Below are positions 44,470 to 53,610 of a DNA stretch of 64,000 bases, piece after piece. Numbering within the stretch: the first letter of the stretch is position 1; each line of letters opens with the position of its first letter. The notes under the pieces are model-generated. The model made no database searches. It was not told the origin of the DNA and saw only the letters and a list, made by a program, of their open reading frames with translations. Position numbers and translations under genes: made by a program. Origin of the DNA: Janthinobacterium sp. PC23-8 (GTDB lineage: Bacteria; Pseudomonadota; Gammaproteobacteria; Burkholderiales; Burkholderiaceae_D); assembly GCF_002250505.1 (NCBI RefSeq), contig NZ_NJGY01000004.1:175672-239671 (forward strand), written 5' to 3'.

Positions 44470-45576
44470 TCAGCGTCCGGCAAACTCGTTCAAGTAATTC
44501 ACTAGCGCTTGCACGCCTTCGATCGGCATCGCGTTATAGATCGATGCGCGCATGCCGCCGACGGACTTGTGGCCCTTCAGTTGCAGCAGGCCGCGCTGTT
44601 TGGCGCCGGCCAGGAAGGCTTCGTTCAGGCTTTCGTCGCGCAGATAGAACGGGATCGTCATGCGCGAACGGTATGGTGGGGCGACACGGTTCTGGTAGAA
44701 GTCGTCCGCGTCCAGCGCCGCGTATAGCAGCGCCGCTTTCTCAATATTACGCTGTTCCATGGCCGCCACGCCACCCTGGCGTTTGAGCCACTGGAAAACC
44801 AGGCCGGCGATATAGATGCCATAGGTGGGCGGCGTGTTGTACATGGACTCGTGCTCGGCCACGTTGGCCCAGTCGAAGGCCGACGGGCAAATCGGCAGCG
44901 CATGGCCCAGGAGGTCTTCGCGCACGATCACCACCGTCAGGCCGGCCGGGCCGATATTTTTTTGCGCGCCGCCGAAGATCACGCCGTATTGCGACACGTC
45001 GACCACGCGCGACAAAATGTGCGAGGACATGTCGGCCACGATGGTGGTGCCCTTCGGTACCTGCGGCGCCTGCTGGAACTCCACGCCGTCGATGGTCTCG
45101 TTGGTGCAGACATGCAGATAGGCCGCGCCTGGCGTCAGCTGCCACTCGCTGACCGGCGGCACGCCGGCAAAACCGCTGGCCTGCGACGAGGCGGCCACAT
45201 TCACGCTGGCGTATTTCGCCGCCTCCTTGATCGACTTGCCCGACCACGAGCCGGTATGCACGAAGTCGATGGTGGCCGGCTGCGCGGCCGCCAGGCCCAC
45301 CAGGTTCATCGGGATAATCGCGTTCTCGCCCAGGCCGCCGCCCTGCAGGAACAGGATCTTGTAATTGCTTGGCACGGCCAGCAGTTCGCGCAGGTCGGCC
45401 ACGGCCTCTTTGTAGATGGAAATGAATTCGGGGCCGCGGTGGCTCATTTCCATTACCGACATGCCGCTGCCATGCCAGTCCAGCATGTCAAAGGCGGCTT
45501 GCGCCAGCACTTCCTTGGGCAGCACGGCCGGGCCGGCGGAAAAATTATAAATCGGGTTGACGACTGGATCGGTCAC
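44470..45576 (-). CDS. serC: Phosphoserine aminotransferase
   Basis: This 368-residue PLP enzyme of serine and PLP synthesis starts [17 protein letters not shown]206 in [11 protein letters not shown] binds PLP, and the C-terminal [20 protein letters not shown] is diagnostic. The start is a GTG at 45576 preceded by TTAGGA with good spacing. No in-frame ATG lies near the conserved N-terminus. It follows gyrA. Confidence 0.95.
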   Translation of the reverse strand: MTDPVVNPIYNFSAGPAVLPKEVLAQAAFDMLDWHGSGMSVMEMSHRGPEFISIYKEAVADLRELLAVPSNYKILFLQGGGLGENAIIPMNLVGLAAAQPATIDFVHTGSWSGKSIKEAAKYASVNVAASSQASGFAGVPPVSEWQLTPGAAYLHVCTNETIDGVEFQQAPQVPKGTTIVADMSSHILSRVVDVSQYGVIFGGAQKNIGPAGLTVVIVREDLLGHALPICPSAFDWANVAEHESMYNTPPTYGIYIAGLVFQWLKRQGGVAAMEQRNIEKAALLYAALDADDFYQNRVAPPYRSRMTIPFYLRDESLNEAFLAGAKQRGLLQLKGHKSVGGMRASIYNAMPIEGVQALVNYLNEFAGR

Positions 45577-45673
45577 GATGCATTCCTAATCAGTGATTGC
45601 GGCGGCGTGGCCGCCGCAGGACTTGTTCATGGCATTCGGTATTGTGCAGCGGTAAAAAGCGCGCGCCATAGCA

Positions 45674-45699
45674 ATTGGGGCTCCCGAAAGAGCCCCAAT
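45674..45699 (-). terminator. Hairpin after gyrA
   Basis: ATTGGGGCTC (45674-45683) pairs with GAGCCCCAAT (45690-45699), a 10-bp stem with a 6-base loop directly after the gyrA stop. The following T run is poor, so termination before serC may be partial. Confidence 0.55.
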
Positions 45700-45703
45700 C
45701 ATC

Positions 45704-48391
45704 TTACTCCGGCTGCGCCGGGTCCGTCTCGTCGCTCGCCGGGTCGGCCGGATCGACGCTCGCCACTGGCGCAGCAGCGGCCTCGGTCGTCAGCTCGACT
45801 TCGTCGATATCGGTTTCGACCACGCGTTGCAGGCCGGACAGCTTGGTGCCGTCTTCCACCGCGATCAGGGTCACGCCTTGCGTGGCGCGGCCCATTTCGC
45901 GGATCTCCGACACGCGGGTGCGGATCAGCACGCCGCCGGTGGTGATCAGCATGATTTCGTCCGTCGTGTTGACCAGGGTGGCGGCCACCACTTTACCGTT
46001 GCGCTCGCTGGTCTGGATGGCGATCATGCCTTTCGTGCCACGGCCATGGCGCGTGTACTCGAGGATAGGCGTACGCTTGCCGTAACCGTTTTCGGTGGCC
46101 GTCAGCACCGACTGCTGCTCGTTCTCGGCCACCAGCAGCGCGATCACGTGCTGGCCTTCTTCCAGGTTCATGCCGCGCACGCCGCGCGCCGTGCGGCCCA
46201 TCGGACGCACATCGTTTTCGTCAAAGCGCACCGCCTTGCCGGAGTCCGAGAACAGCATCACGTCGTGCTTGCCGTCGGTCAGCGCCGCGCCGATCAGGAA
46301 GTCGCCGTCGTCCAGGTCGACCGCGATGATGCCGGCCTTGCGTGGATTGCTGAAGTCCTTCAGCGGCGTTTTCTTGACCGTGCCCAGGCTGGTCGACATG
46401 AACACATAGTGGTCTTCCGGGAACGTGCGGTTCTCGCCCGACAGCGGCAGGATCACGGTGATCTTTTCGTTGTCCTGCAGCGGGAACATGTTGACGATAG
46501 GTTTGCCGCGCGAATTGCGCGAGCCTTGCGGCACTTCCCACACCTTCAGCCAGTACATGCGGCCACGGTCCGAGAAGCACAAAATGTAGTCGTGCGTGTT
46601 GGCGATAAACAGCTGGTCGATCCAGTCTTCCTCTTTGGTCGCCATCGCCTGCTTGCCGCGTCCGCCGCGCTTCTGCGCGCGGTACTCGGAAATCGGCTGC
46701 GCCTTCATGTAGCCGGTGTGCGACAAGGTCACCACCATGTCTTGCGGGGTGATCAGGTCTTCGGTTTCCAGGTCGGTCGCATTGAGCTCGATCTGCGAGC
46801 GGCGCACGTCCTTCTTGCCGGCGCCGTATTCGTTCATCGCCAGCGTCATTTCGTCGGTGATGATGACGGTCACGCGCTCCGGTTTGGCCAGGATGTCGAG
46901 CAGGTCGGCGATATGCTCCATCACTTCCTTGTACTCGTTGACGATCTTGTCCTGCTCCAGACCGGTCAGGCGCTGCAGGCGCATCTGCAAAATCTCTTGC
47001 GCCTGGTCGTCCGACAGCTTGTACAAACCATCGGCCTGCATGCCGTAGTGCTTCGGCAGGTTTTCCGGACGATACGCGTCCACGCCACCCGGGGTATTGC
47101 CGTCGCCGGTACGCGCCAGCATCTCGCGCACCACCGACGAATCCCATGGGCGCGCCATCAGCTCGACCTTGGCGATCGGCGGCGTTGGCGCGGCCTTGAT
47201 GATGGCGATGAAGTCATCGATATTGGCCAGCGCGACGGCCAGGCCTTCCAATACGTGGCCGCGTTCGCGCGCCTTGCGCAGTTCGAACACGGTGCGGCGC
47301 GTGACCACTTCGCGGCGGTGCGACAGGAAGCACTGCAGCATCTGCTTCAGGTTCAGCAGCTTGGGCTGTCCATCGACCAGGGCCACCATGTTCATGCCGA
47401 AGGTGTCCTGCAACTGGGTCTGCTTGTACAGATTGTTGAGCACCACTTCGGGCACTTCGCCGCGTTTCAATTCGATCACCACGCGCATGCCCGATTTGTC
47501 GGACTCGTCGCGGATATCGGAAATGCCGTCGAGCTTTTTGTCGCGCACGTTTTCGGCGATGCGTTCCAACAAGGATTTTTTATTGACCTGGAATGGCAGT
47601 TCGTCGACGATGATGGCGATACGCCCGCCATCCTTGCCGTATTCCTCGAAGTGGGTCTTGGCGCGCATCACTACGCGGCCACGGCCGGTGCGGTAGCCGT
47701 CGCGCACGCCCGAGACGCCATAGATGATGCCGGCCGTCGGGAAGTCCGGCGCCGGGATCAGTTCGATCAGCTCGTCGATGGTGCAGTCGGGATTGCGCAG
47801 CACATGCAGCGCGCCGTTGATCACTTCGGTGATGTTGTGCGGCGGGATATTCGTCGCCATGCCGACCGCGATACCGGACGAGCCGTTGATCAGCAGGTTG
47901 GGGATACGCGTCGGCAGCACCGACGGCTCCTTTTCCTTGCCATCGTAGTTGGGTACGAAGTCGACGGTGTCCTTGTCGATATCGGCCAGCAGTTCGCCGG
48001 CAATCTTGTCGAGGCGGCACTCGGTGTAACGCATCGCTGCGGCGGCGTCGCCGTCGACGGAGCCGAAGTTGCCCTGGCCATCGACGAGCATGTAGCGCAG
48101 CGAAAAATCTTGCGCCATGCGCACCAAGGTGTCGTAGATCGACGCATCGCCGTGGGGATGGTACTTACCCATGGTTTCGCCGACCACGCGGGCGCACTTG
48201 ACGTAAGGGCGATTCCACACGTTGTTCATTTCATGCATCGCGAACAGGACGCGGCGGTGCACTGGCTTCAAGCCGTCACGCGCGTCAGGCAAGGCGCGAC
48301 CGACGATCACGCTCATGGCGTAATCGAGGTAGCTCTTGCGCATCTCTTCTTCGAGGGAAATAGGAATTGTTTCTTTTGCGAATTGATCCAT
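45704..48391 (-). CDS. gyrA: DNA gyrase subunit A
   Basis: This 895-residue type II topoisomerase subunit has a breakage-reunion domain (1-520) with catalytic Y122 in AMRYTE, then a six-bladed C-terminal DNA-wrapping domain with the GyrA box QRRGGRGK-like [11 protein letters not shown] near 560. The acidic tail is Glu/Asp/Ala-rich. Numbering aligns with E. coli through residue 122. The quinolone-determining region reads [11 protein letters not shown], so residue 83 is Ala rather than Ser, while D87 is kept. It is transcribed divergently from ompA. Confidence 0.96.
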   Translation of the reverse strand: MDQFAKETIPISLEEEMRKSYLDYAMSVIVGRALPDARDGLKPVHRRVLFAMHEMNNVWNRPYVKCARVVGETMGKYHPHGDASIYDTLVRMAQDFSLRYMLVDGQGNFGSVDGDAAAAMRYTECRLDKIAGELLADIDKDTVDFVPNYDGKEKEPSVLPTRIPNLLINGSSGIAVGMATNIPPHNITEVINGALHVLRNPDCTIDELIELIPAPDFPTAGIIYGVSGVRDGYRTGRGRVVMRAKTHFEEYGKDGGRIAIIVDELPFQVNKKSLLERIAENVRDKKLDGISDIRDESDKSGMRVVIELKRGEVPEVVLNNLYKQTQLQDTFGMNMVALVDGQPKLLNLKQMLQCFLSHRREVVTRRTVFELRKARERGHVLEGLAVALANIDDFIAIIKAAPTPPIAKVELMARPWDSSVVREMLARTGDGNTPGGVDAYRPENLPKHYGMQADGLYKLSDDQAQEILQMRLQRLTGLEQDKIVNEYKEVMEHIADLLDILAKPERVTVIITDEMTLAMNEYGAGKKDVRRSQIELNATDLETEDLITPQDMVVTLSHTGYMKAQPISEYRAQKRGGRGKQAMATKEEDWIDQLFIANTHDYILCFSDRGRMYWLKVWEVPQGSRNSRGKPIVNMFPLQDNEKITVILPLSGENRTFPEDHYVFMSTSLGTVKKTPLKDFSNPRKAGIIAVDLDDGDFLIGAALTDGKHDVMLFSDSGKAVRFDENDVRPMGRTARGVRGMNLEEGQHVIALLVAENEQQSVLTATENGYGKRTPILEYTRHGRGTKGMIAIQTSERNGKVVAATLVNTTDEIMLITTGGVLIRTRVSEIREMGRATQGVTLIAVEDGTKLSGLQRVVETDIDEVELTTEAAAAPVASVDPADPASDETDPAQPE

Positions 48392-48978
48392 TGGCGGTTC
48401 GACTGATCTCAGGCTGTGGTTAACTTATCTGCTACGCAATGTAATGACGCAATACTGCATATCCTAGGCGGCTGTCGTCGTGGAGTGGCTGGCAAAAGGG
48501 GCAGGACGGTTGCAGGAGTGCAGCGCCGCCATGGGCTTTTTGTCAGGCACGCCCAACAGTCAAGCGCACGATTTTAGCATGCGCGCCCTGCCGCAAGTGC
48601 AAAATGCCCGGCGTGCCGAAACACAAGACGCGCCGGTGGCGCACCGACGCTGTGCATAACTGCTTGGCAATAGTGCATAATGGCAATATCAGTTCAAGCC
48701 CCCTGCCCGAAAAGCAGGCACCAAATGTAACCAGATGTCACGGGCGCGTCATAATTGGGCATTTTCGTTGCGTAGTTACAACGTGCAGTCTAAAATCGCG
48801 GAAGCTTTGATTTGCCCACGGTCGTGCGCTACGGATGCGTGTGGCAAAATGAAGCAGAAGTTAATTGCTAGTTTCGCAATCTGATCGAGCGTTATGGTCT
48901 ACATGATAAAATCCGGGCACGTAAGACCAGTAGCGCCGTGTTGTTCTGCGGATATCACCCCCCCGAAAGGAAAAAAGA
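48392..48978. other. Long divergent intergenic region between gyrA and ompA
   Basis: This stretch of 587 bases holds no supported gene. It contains the ompA promoter at 48768-48796 with a leader of about 175 bases, and presumably the gyrA promoter near 48420-48470 (TTGCGT and GATAAG at 17-base spacing on the minus strand). The frame at 48604-48810 has no ribosome binding site. Confidence 0.5.
48768..48796 (+). promoter_or_regulatory. Sigma70 promoter upstream of the OmpA-family gene
   Basis: TTGCGT (48768-48773), a 17-base spacer and TAAAAT (48791-48796). The leader of about 175 bases is long, as in other highly expressed porin and ompA mRNAs, where leaders control stability and sRNA regulation. 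Confidence 0.6.
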
Positions 48979-49689
48979 ATGAATAAATTTGTAACGCTGT
49001 TTTTCGCTGCATCCGCAGTGATTGCTGGCTCGGCTTCGGCTCAAACCCCAACCTCGCCACCATTCGCTCCAGTGACCACCGACATCAAGGCACCAACGCC
49101 GAAGAGCGCGTATGTGCAAGATGCCCGCGGCGTAATCGTGCGTGACCCATTCGGCCTGTGCTGGCGTACTGGCTACTGGACACCTGCTGACGCGGTGCCA
49201 GGTTGCGACGTGCCACTGTGCGTAGAACCAGAAACCCTGCAAAACGGCAAATGCGTGGCGCCTCCTGCACCAGTTGCACCAGCACCTGCTCCAGCACCAG
49301 CACCAGTCGTTGTGCCAGTACCAGTAGCACCTACCTCGGAAAAAGTCAGCTTCGCCGCTGATGCCTTCTTCGACTTCGACAAAGCCACCCTGAAACCAGA
49401 AGGCAAGTCGAAACTGGATCAGTTGACCACCCAACTGGGCGGCATCAACCTGGAAGTCATCATCGCTGTGGGTCATACCGACTCCGTCGGCACCGATGCC
49501 TACAACCAGAAACTGTCGGTACGTCGTGCTGATGCTGTCAAAGCCTACCTGGTCTCCAAAGGCGTTGAAAGCAACCGCGTGTACACCGAAGGCAAAGGCG
49601 AGAAACAGCCAGTTGCTGACAACAAAACCGCCGAAGGCCGTGCGAAAAACCGTCGCGTGGAAATCGAAGTTGTTGGTACCCGCAAGTAA
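48979..49689 (+). CDS. OmpA-family outer membrane protein
   Basis: This 236-residue protein has a signal peptide (MNKFVTLFFAASAVIAGSASA), a short N-terminal region with three Cys (GLCWRTGYW, GCDVPLCVE) instead of a barrel, a Pro/Ala/Val-rich linker and an OmpA_C peptidoglycan-binding domain (about 120-232; FFDFDKATLKPEGKSKLD, GHTDSVGTDAYNQKLSVRRA and the terminal NRRVEIEV). It probably tethers the outer membrane to peptidoglycan. AAAGGA lies eight bases before the ATG. Codon choice is skewed towards highly expressed genes. Confidence 0.92.
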   Translation: MNKFVTLFFAASAVIAGSASAQTPTSPPFAPVTTDIKAPTPKSAYVQDARGVIVRDPFGLCWRTGYWTPADAVPGCDVPLCVEPETLQNGKCVAPPAPVAPAPAPAPAPVVVPVPVAPTSEKVSFAADAFFDFDKATLKPEGKSKLDQLTTQLGGINLEVIIAVGHTDSVGTDAYNQKLSVRRADAVKAYLVSKGVESNRVYTEGKGEKQPVADNKTAEGRAKNRRVEIEVVGTRK

Positions 49690-49742
49690 TTGCGCCAACG
49701 GCTGCGCCTGATCTGTCCCTCGGATCAAGCGCAAGCGATAAA

Positions 49743-49768
49743 AACCCCGCTACGGCGGGGTTTTTTTT
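49743..49768 (+). terminator. Rho-independent terminator after the OmpA-family gene
   Basis: AACCCCGC (49743-49750) and GCGGGGTT (49755-49762) with a TACG loop, followed by a run of eight T. Confidence 0.92.
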
Positions 49769-49813
49769 CGTCCGTGGCTGCCGGTTTTTGAAAATGCCGC
49801 TATCATTCCATCC

Positions 49814-50509
49814 ATGAACGCCGACCCTCTAGAAATCCAAAAATTCAGTGAGCTGGCCCACCGCTGGTGGGACCCCACTTCCGAGTTTCGTCCGCTGCAC
49901 GAAATTAACCCCCTGCGCCTGGAATGGATCAACGCGAAAGTGCCGCTGGCTGGCAAGCGCGTGATCGACATCGGCTGCGGCGGCGGCATTCTGGCCGAAT
50001 CGATGGCCCGCAAAGGCGCCGACGTGACGGGCATCGACCTGTCCGAAAAAGCCCTGAAGGTAGCCGACCTGCACAGCCTGGAGTCCGGCGTGAACGTGCG
50101 CTACAAGCTGATCGCCGCCGAAGCCATGGCCGCCGAAGAAGCGGGCCAGTACGACGTGGTGACCTGCATGGAAATGCTCGAGCACGTGCCCGACCCGGCC
50201 GCCATCGTGCAGGCCTGCGCCGCGCTGGTCAAACCGGGCGGTCACGTCTTCATGTCGACCCTGAACCGCAACCCGAAAGCCTATCTGTTCGCCGTCCTGG
50301 GCGCCGAATACGTGCTGCGTTTGCTGCCAAAAGGCACGCACGACTACGACAAATTCATCACCCCGGCCGAACTGTCGCAATTTGCGCGCAGCGCCGGCCT
50401 CGATCTCCACGGCATGCGCGGCATGGGCTACAACCCCCTGACCAAGATTTATTCGCTGAACAACGACACCAGCGTGAACTATCTGGTGGCCTGCACCCGG
50501 CCCCTGTAA
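49814..50509 (+). CDS. ubiG: Ubiquinone biosynthesis O-methyltransferase UbiG
   Basis: This 231-residue class I SAM methyltransferase starts [20 protein letters not shown] (UbiG signature). The SAM motif is [16 protein letters not shown], and the middle [12 protein letters not shown] and C-terminal [19 protein letters not shown] match UbiG. It carries out both O-methylations of ubiquinone synthesis at the inner membrane. It lies between ompA and gph, a conserved betaproteobacterial order. Confidence 0.95.
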   Translation: MNADPLEIQKFSELAHRWWDPTSEFRPLHEINPLRLEWINAKVPLAGKRVIDIGCGGGILAESMARKGADVTGIDLSEKALKVADLHSLESGVNVRYKLIAAEAMAAEEAGQYDVVTCMEMLEHVPDPAAIVQACAALVKPGGHVFMSTLNRNPKAYLFAVLGAEYVLRLLPKGTHDYDKFITPAELSQFARSAGLDLHGMRGMGYNPLTKIYSLNNDTSVNYLVACTRPL

Positions 50510-50596
50510 CTCAAAAGCAACACCCCAGGCGGCCGCGGCCGCCATTTTTCATCTTTTACTCATTTTTTACTCACCTTTACCGCCCCTGCGCCCGCC

Positions 50597-51295
50597 ATGA
50601 CCACCGACCACCTGCCAGCCCCGCGCGCCATCCTGTTCGACCTCGACGGCACCCTGGCCGACACCGCCCCCGACCTGGCGGCCGCCATCAACCTGATGCG
50701 CATCCGCGCCGGCCTCGCGCCCACGCCCTACGAGGTACTGCGCCCGACCGCCTCGTCCGGCGCACGCGGCATGATAGGCGCGTCCTACGGTATAGGCCCC
50801 GGCGAAAGCGGCTACGAGCCCCTGAAAAACGGCTTCCTCGACAACTACGAAGCCGCCCTCGCCGTGGAAAGCCGTCTGTTCGACGGCATCCCTGCCATGC
50901 TGGACGGCTTGACGACCCTCGGCCTGCCATGGGGCGTGGTCACCAACAAGGCCGCCCGCTTCACCGAACCGCTGGTGGGCCAGATTGGCCTGGCCGCCGC
51001 CGGCTGCGTGATCTCGGGCGACACCATGCCGCACCCGAAACCCCACCCCGCCCCCCTGCTGGAAGCGGCCCGCCGGCTGAACCTGGCCCCCGAGCAATGC
51101 TGGTACGTCGGCGACGACCTGCGCGACATCCAGGCCGGCCGCGCCGCCGGCATGCGCACCATCGCCTGCGCCTGGGGCTACTGCGGCCCGGTCGAGCCGC
51201 TGTCATGGAATGCCGATCATTTGCTGGAGACGCCGGCGGCGTTGCTGGAGCTGGTGAGTGCGGTGGTGGTGGCAGAGCGAGCCCCGGCGGCTTGA
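50597..51295 (+). CDS. gph: HAD-family phosphoglycolate phosphatase
   Basis: This 232-residue HAD hydrolase has motif I LFDLDGTLADTAPDL with the nucleophile and acid/base Asp, a C1 cap domain, motif II VVTNKA, the motif III Lys in PHPKPHPAPL and motif IV YVGDDLRDIQAG. It is annotated as Gph by family and by its place after ubiG. MupP-like activity on N-acetylmuramate 6-phosphate is an alternative for such paralogs. It starts at 50597, 87 bases after ubiG. Confidence 0.88.
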   Translation: MTTDHLPAPRAILFDLDGTLADTAPDLAAAINLMRIRAGLAPTPYEVLRPTASSGARGMIGASYGIGPGESGYEPLKNGFLDNYEAALAVESRLFDGIPAMLDGLTTLGLPWGVVTNKAARFTEPLVGQIGLAAAGCVISGDTMPHPKPHPAPLLEAARRLNLAPEQCWYVGDDLRDIQAGRAAGMRTIACAWGYCGPVEPLSWNADHLLETPAALLELVSAVVVAERAPAA

Positions 51296-51360
51296 GCCGG
51301 CATCTTCTTGCGTTGCGTTCAATACAGTGAATGCACGATGCATGATCCCGAAGTTTGCGC

Positions 51361-51366
51361 TACAAT
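51361..51366 (+). promoter_or_regulatory. -10 element of the tmRNA promoter
   Basis: TACAAT at 51361-51366 lies 12 bases before the mature tmRNA 5' end. No clear -35 is seen at 17 bases. Confidence 0.5.
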
Positions 51367-51377
51367 GAAGGTTCTGT

Positions 51378-51738
51378 GGGGACGACCTGGTTTCGACGTG
51401 GGTTGCAAAGCAGCGCAGGGCATACCGAGGGCGGGCTACCTCGTAAATACAACCTGAAAAAACTTAACTGCAAACGATAACTCGTACGCACTGGCAGCTT
51501 AATCGCTGTTAGCTCTAGAACACCTCGTCCCTGGGGTGGGCCGTCAAAAGCTCTAGAGTCATTTACAGGGACTCGTCTGATGCTGGGTTACTTAGCATTC
51601 GACTAAATAATAGGTAACTCGCTTGTACACAGCGTGCACGTCCGCGTTGTACCGGTTAAATTAAATGGCAGTGCTAAGTATGTAGAACTGTCTGTAGAGT
51701 GCTTGCGGACGCGGGTTCGATTCCCGCCGTCTCCACCA
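51378..51738 (+). ncRNA. ssrA: Transfer-messenger RNA (tmRNA)
   Basis: This is a one-piece tmRNA of 361 bases. The 5' GGGGACG pairs with 3' CGTCTCC to form the acceptor stem, the 3' CCA is encoded (51736-51738) and the T arm (GGTTCGATTCC) is present. The mRNA-like part encodes the tag ANDNSYALAA (51470-51502). tmRNA with SmpB rescues stalled ribosomes and marks products for proteolysis. The 3' end is duplicated downstream and seems to have served as an integration site. Confidence 0.97.
51470..51502 (+). other. ssrA: tmRNA proteolysis-tag reading frame
   Basis: GCA AAC GAT AAC TCG TAC GCA CTG GCA GCT TAA reads ANDNSYALAA, close to the E. coli tag (ANDENYALAA) and ending with the ALAA degron. 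Confidence 0.95.
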
Positions 51739-51929
51739 CTGGATAAAAAACAAAGGCCCCCGAGCGCAAGCGACGGGGCTTTTGTTTTTTATCCAAAGAC
51801 GAAACAGCCGGAACCGAATCCGCGTCCGGCACGGACGCGGGGCGTAGCGGGGAATTCGCCCCGCATGCGGGGCGCCCGCGCAGCGACGTTGCGCTGCAGC
51901 GCAACGGCTCCCCGATTCTTCTGACCAGG
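51729..51929 (+). repeat. Palindrome-rich module, copy 1 (includes tmRNA 3' end)
   Basis: This 201-base module begins at the last ten bases of tmRNA (GTCTCCACCA), contains the tmRNA terminator, then a chain of palindromes (CCGCGTCCG/CGGACGCGG; GCGGGG/CCCCGC; GCCCCGCATGCGGGGC; GCGCAGCG-type) and ends TTCTGACCAGG. It is repeated almost exactly at 51956-52156 and less exactly at 55679-55866. Confidence 0.9.
51741..51794 (+). terminator. tmRNA terminator, first structural element of repeat copy 1
   Basis: A 20-bp stem with one G-T wobble begins GGATAAAAAACAAA two bases after the tmRNA CCA and ends with the complementary TTTGTTTTTTATCC. The loop is GAGCGCAAGCGA-like. The U-rich descending arm makes it a strong terminator. 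Confidence 0.75.
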
Positions 51930-51955
51930 GAAGCGCCATCGGCGCTTCTGCCCTT

Positions 51956-52156
51956 GTCTCCACCACTGGATACAAAACAAAGGCCCCCGAGCGCAAGCGA
52001 CGGGGCTTTTGTTTTTTATCCAAAGACGAAACAGCCGGAACCGAATCCGCGTCCGGCACGGACGCGGGGCGTAGCGGGGAATTCGCCCCGCATGCGGGGC
52101 GCCCGCGCAGCGACGTTGCGCTGCAGCGCAACGGCTCCCCGATTCTTCTGACCAGG
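51956..52156 (+). repeat. Palindrome-rich module, copy 2
   Basis: A near-identical 201-base direct repeat of copy 1, 227 bases downstream, again starting with the tmRNA 3' terminal sequence GTCTCCACCACTGGATA. One stem base differs (GGATACAAAAC). The 26-base spacer before it holds a hairpin, GAAGCGCC/GGCGCTTC. Confidence 0.9.
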
Positions 52157-52200
52157 TTTTAGGTGTGCAGGCTAAGCCCCCAAACCAATACCGCTCAGGC

Positions 52201-52229
52201 CGTGTTTGAATGGCGGACCTGACCCCGGC
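52201..52229 (+). repeat. REP-like 29-base repeat, copy 1
   Basis: It begins CGTGTTTGAATGG and continues with GCGGACCTGACCCCGGC. It matches 60439-60467 at 26 of 29 positions and abuts the nitroreductase stop codon. Confidence 0.65.
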
Positions 52230-53336
52230 TCACGCGAGTACCGCCTGTACCGGTCGTCGCAGTGACGACGGTAGTTTGGGGCCTCGGCCGAACCTGACGA
52301 CAAGATCGGGCCTGCGCTTTCCGATACCCAGAAAATCGGCAAACTGCGGCCGCAGCGTCGATACCTCCACGGGTTGATTAAGCATCGCATTGCGAATACC
52401 CAACGCAGCCGACTGTAGCGCGAAACGTTCGTAGCAACGTCCCACTTCAACCCACTGGGCCGGAACTGGGGTGTCCGAGACGAATATCGCGATGCCGGCC
52501 GAACTTCGCACGTATTTCGCGTACTTGTCGTTTTCGTTCTTCGGACTAAAGAACAAGCTGAAAAGCAGGCTGCCCAGCCATGTTGGCGCAGACGGGTTAC
52601 CGGACGATGCGGCATATAGCCCATCTCCGGCTCGAACCGCCTCGTCGCCACTGAAGCGTATCCATTTCTTCAATTCATCGACGAAGGCGGGATCGTTCAT
52701 CTGGACTGTGTTGCCTTGAACGACATACTCAAGGACCGTCTCCATGGCTTTGCGTTCGGTCAGGACAATCACCTGAACGCCATTGCCGGTACCGGCCTGC
52801 TCCAGCAGCTCAAGTTCATGCCGGTCGAGGGCTTGCCCGTCATACTCGCCGCGTGTGCTCTGGCGCTCGGGGATCGCCTGAAACAGCGATGATGCGATGG
52901 GTTTTGTCGGCTCAAAAGCCACACGCAGTGCATTGCCCGCTGCGGCGTCGAAGCCAGAGTGTCCCATCAGCCCATTGGCCAAAGCTGCCTGATACAGGTT
53001 CTCGGCGGCGCACCCGAGGGAGACGAAAAGGTGGTGATCATCCGGGTCGACCGCGGGGCACCGGCGCGACAGGTCCGGCAGTATCGAAATGGCGCCATCT
53101 TCAAGGTGGAATTTCCAGCATTGAGTGTTATGGCTTGACGGTGCCAAAGTCGCGTAGCGCACAAGTTCATGTTGAAGAGCGGTCTTGTCGCCGACGGCAA
53201 CCTTGCCGTGACGCCATGTGCGATCCGTCACAGTTTCGTAACTGTCTGCACTGGATCCCGACGAGCAGGATGGCAAGCCTGCCATTGCGCCGGCGGCGGC
53301 CAGCGCGGTACCAACGAATTTTCTTCGAGAAGTCAT
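52230..53336 (-). CDS. Exported nitroreductase-like (Acg-family) protein
   Basis: This 368-residue protein has a twin-arginine-like signal (TSRRKFVGTALAAAGAMAG) followed by LPSC, so it may be a Tat-exported lipoprotein. The mature part fits a double nitroreductase fold: RYATLAPSSHNTQCWKFHLE is the FMN-phosphate region and GRCYERFALQSAALGIRNAM the second half. This resembles the Acg/Rv2032 group of atypical nitroreductases, thought to sequester flavin. GGAAG precedes the ATG at 53336. GC content is lower than in the housekeeping block. It lies between the tmRNA-derived modules with AbiE, so it is probable island cargo. Confidence 0.8.
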   Translation of the reverse strand: MTSRRKFVGTALAAAGAMAGLPSCSSGSSADSYETVTDRTWRHGKVAVGDKTALQHELVRYATLAPSSHNTQCWKFHLEDGAISILPDLSRRCPAVDPDDHHLFVSLGCAAENLYQAALANGLMGHSGFDAAAGNALRVAFEPTKPIASSLFQAIPERQSTRGEYDGQALDRHELELLEQAGTGNGVQVIVLTERKAMETVLEYVVQGNTVQMNDPAFVDELKKWIRFSGDEAVRAGDGLYAASSGNPSAPTWLGSLLFSLFFSPKNENDKYAKYVRSSAGIAIFVSDTPVPAQWVEVGRCYERFALQSAALGIRNAMLNQPVEVSTLRPQFADFLGIGKRRPDLVVRFGRGPKLPSSLRRPVQAVLA

Positions 53337-53610
53337 GGCCCAACTTCCTTGTCAGAAAGCCCAGTTGTGCTTAAAAGGCCTTGGGGTCCGTGTAACAGAT
53401 GATATTGATGACGCGAGGAAAGCTGTTCTTTGTCCATGGCTGTCAGTCACTTGGAATTATTGCTGTCATTATAACGCTCCAATATGCCGATCACCCTTAA
53501 ATTGTTTCCTGGGCCGGGCGACGGTTACCCGAGAAATGGGGCCACGAACGGCCGCTTTCCGGCGATGGCCCGAAGGTCCGCTGGTGGCCGAACACGGCCG
53601 TTAGACACCA

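Noticed and set aside
45827-48406. 859-residue open frame antisense to gyrA
   Set aside because: Pure shadow of gyrA codon structure; composition (His/Val/Arg/Asp) is typical of antisense frames and there is no start signal.
51634-51924. Protein frames over the tmRNA 3' end and the palindromic modules (also 51661-52131, 55570-55893)
   Set aside because: They arise from the GC-rich repeats and tmRNA itself. The same peptide segments recur only because the DNA is duplicated.
51729-52156. CRISPR array suggested by the tandem repeats after tmRNA
   Set aside because: Repeats are 201 bases with a single 26-base spacer, contain inverted repeats and tmRNA sequence, and no cas genes are near.
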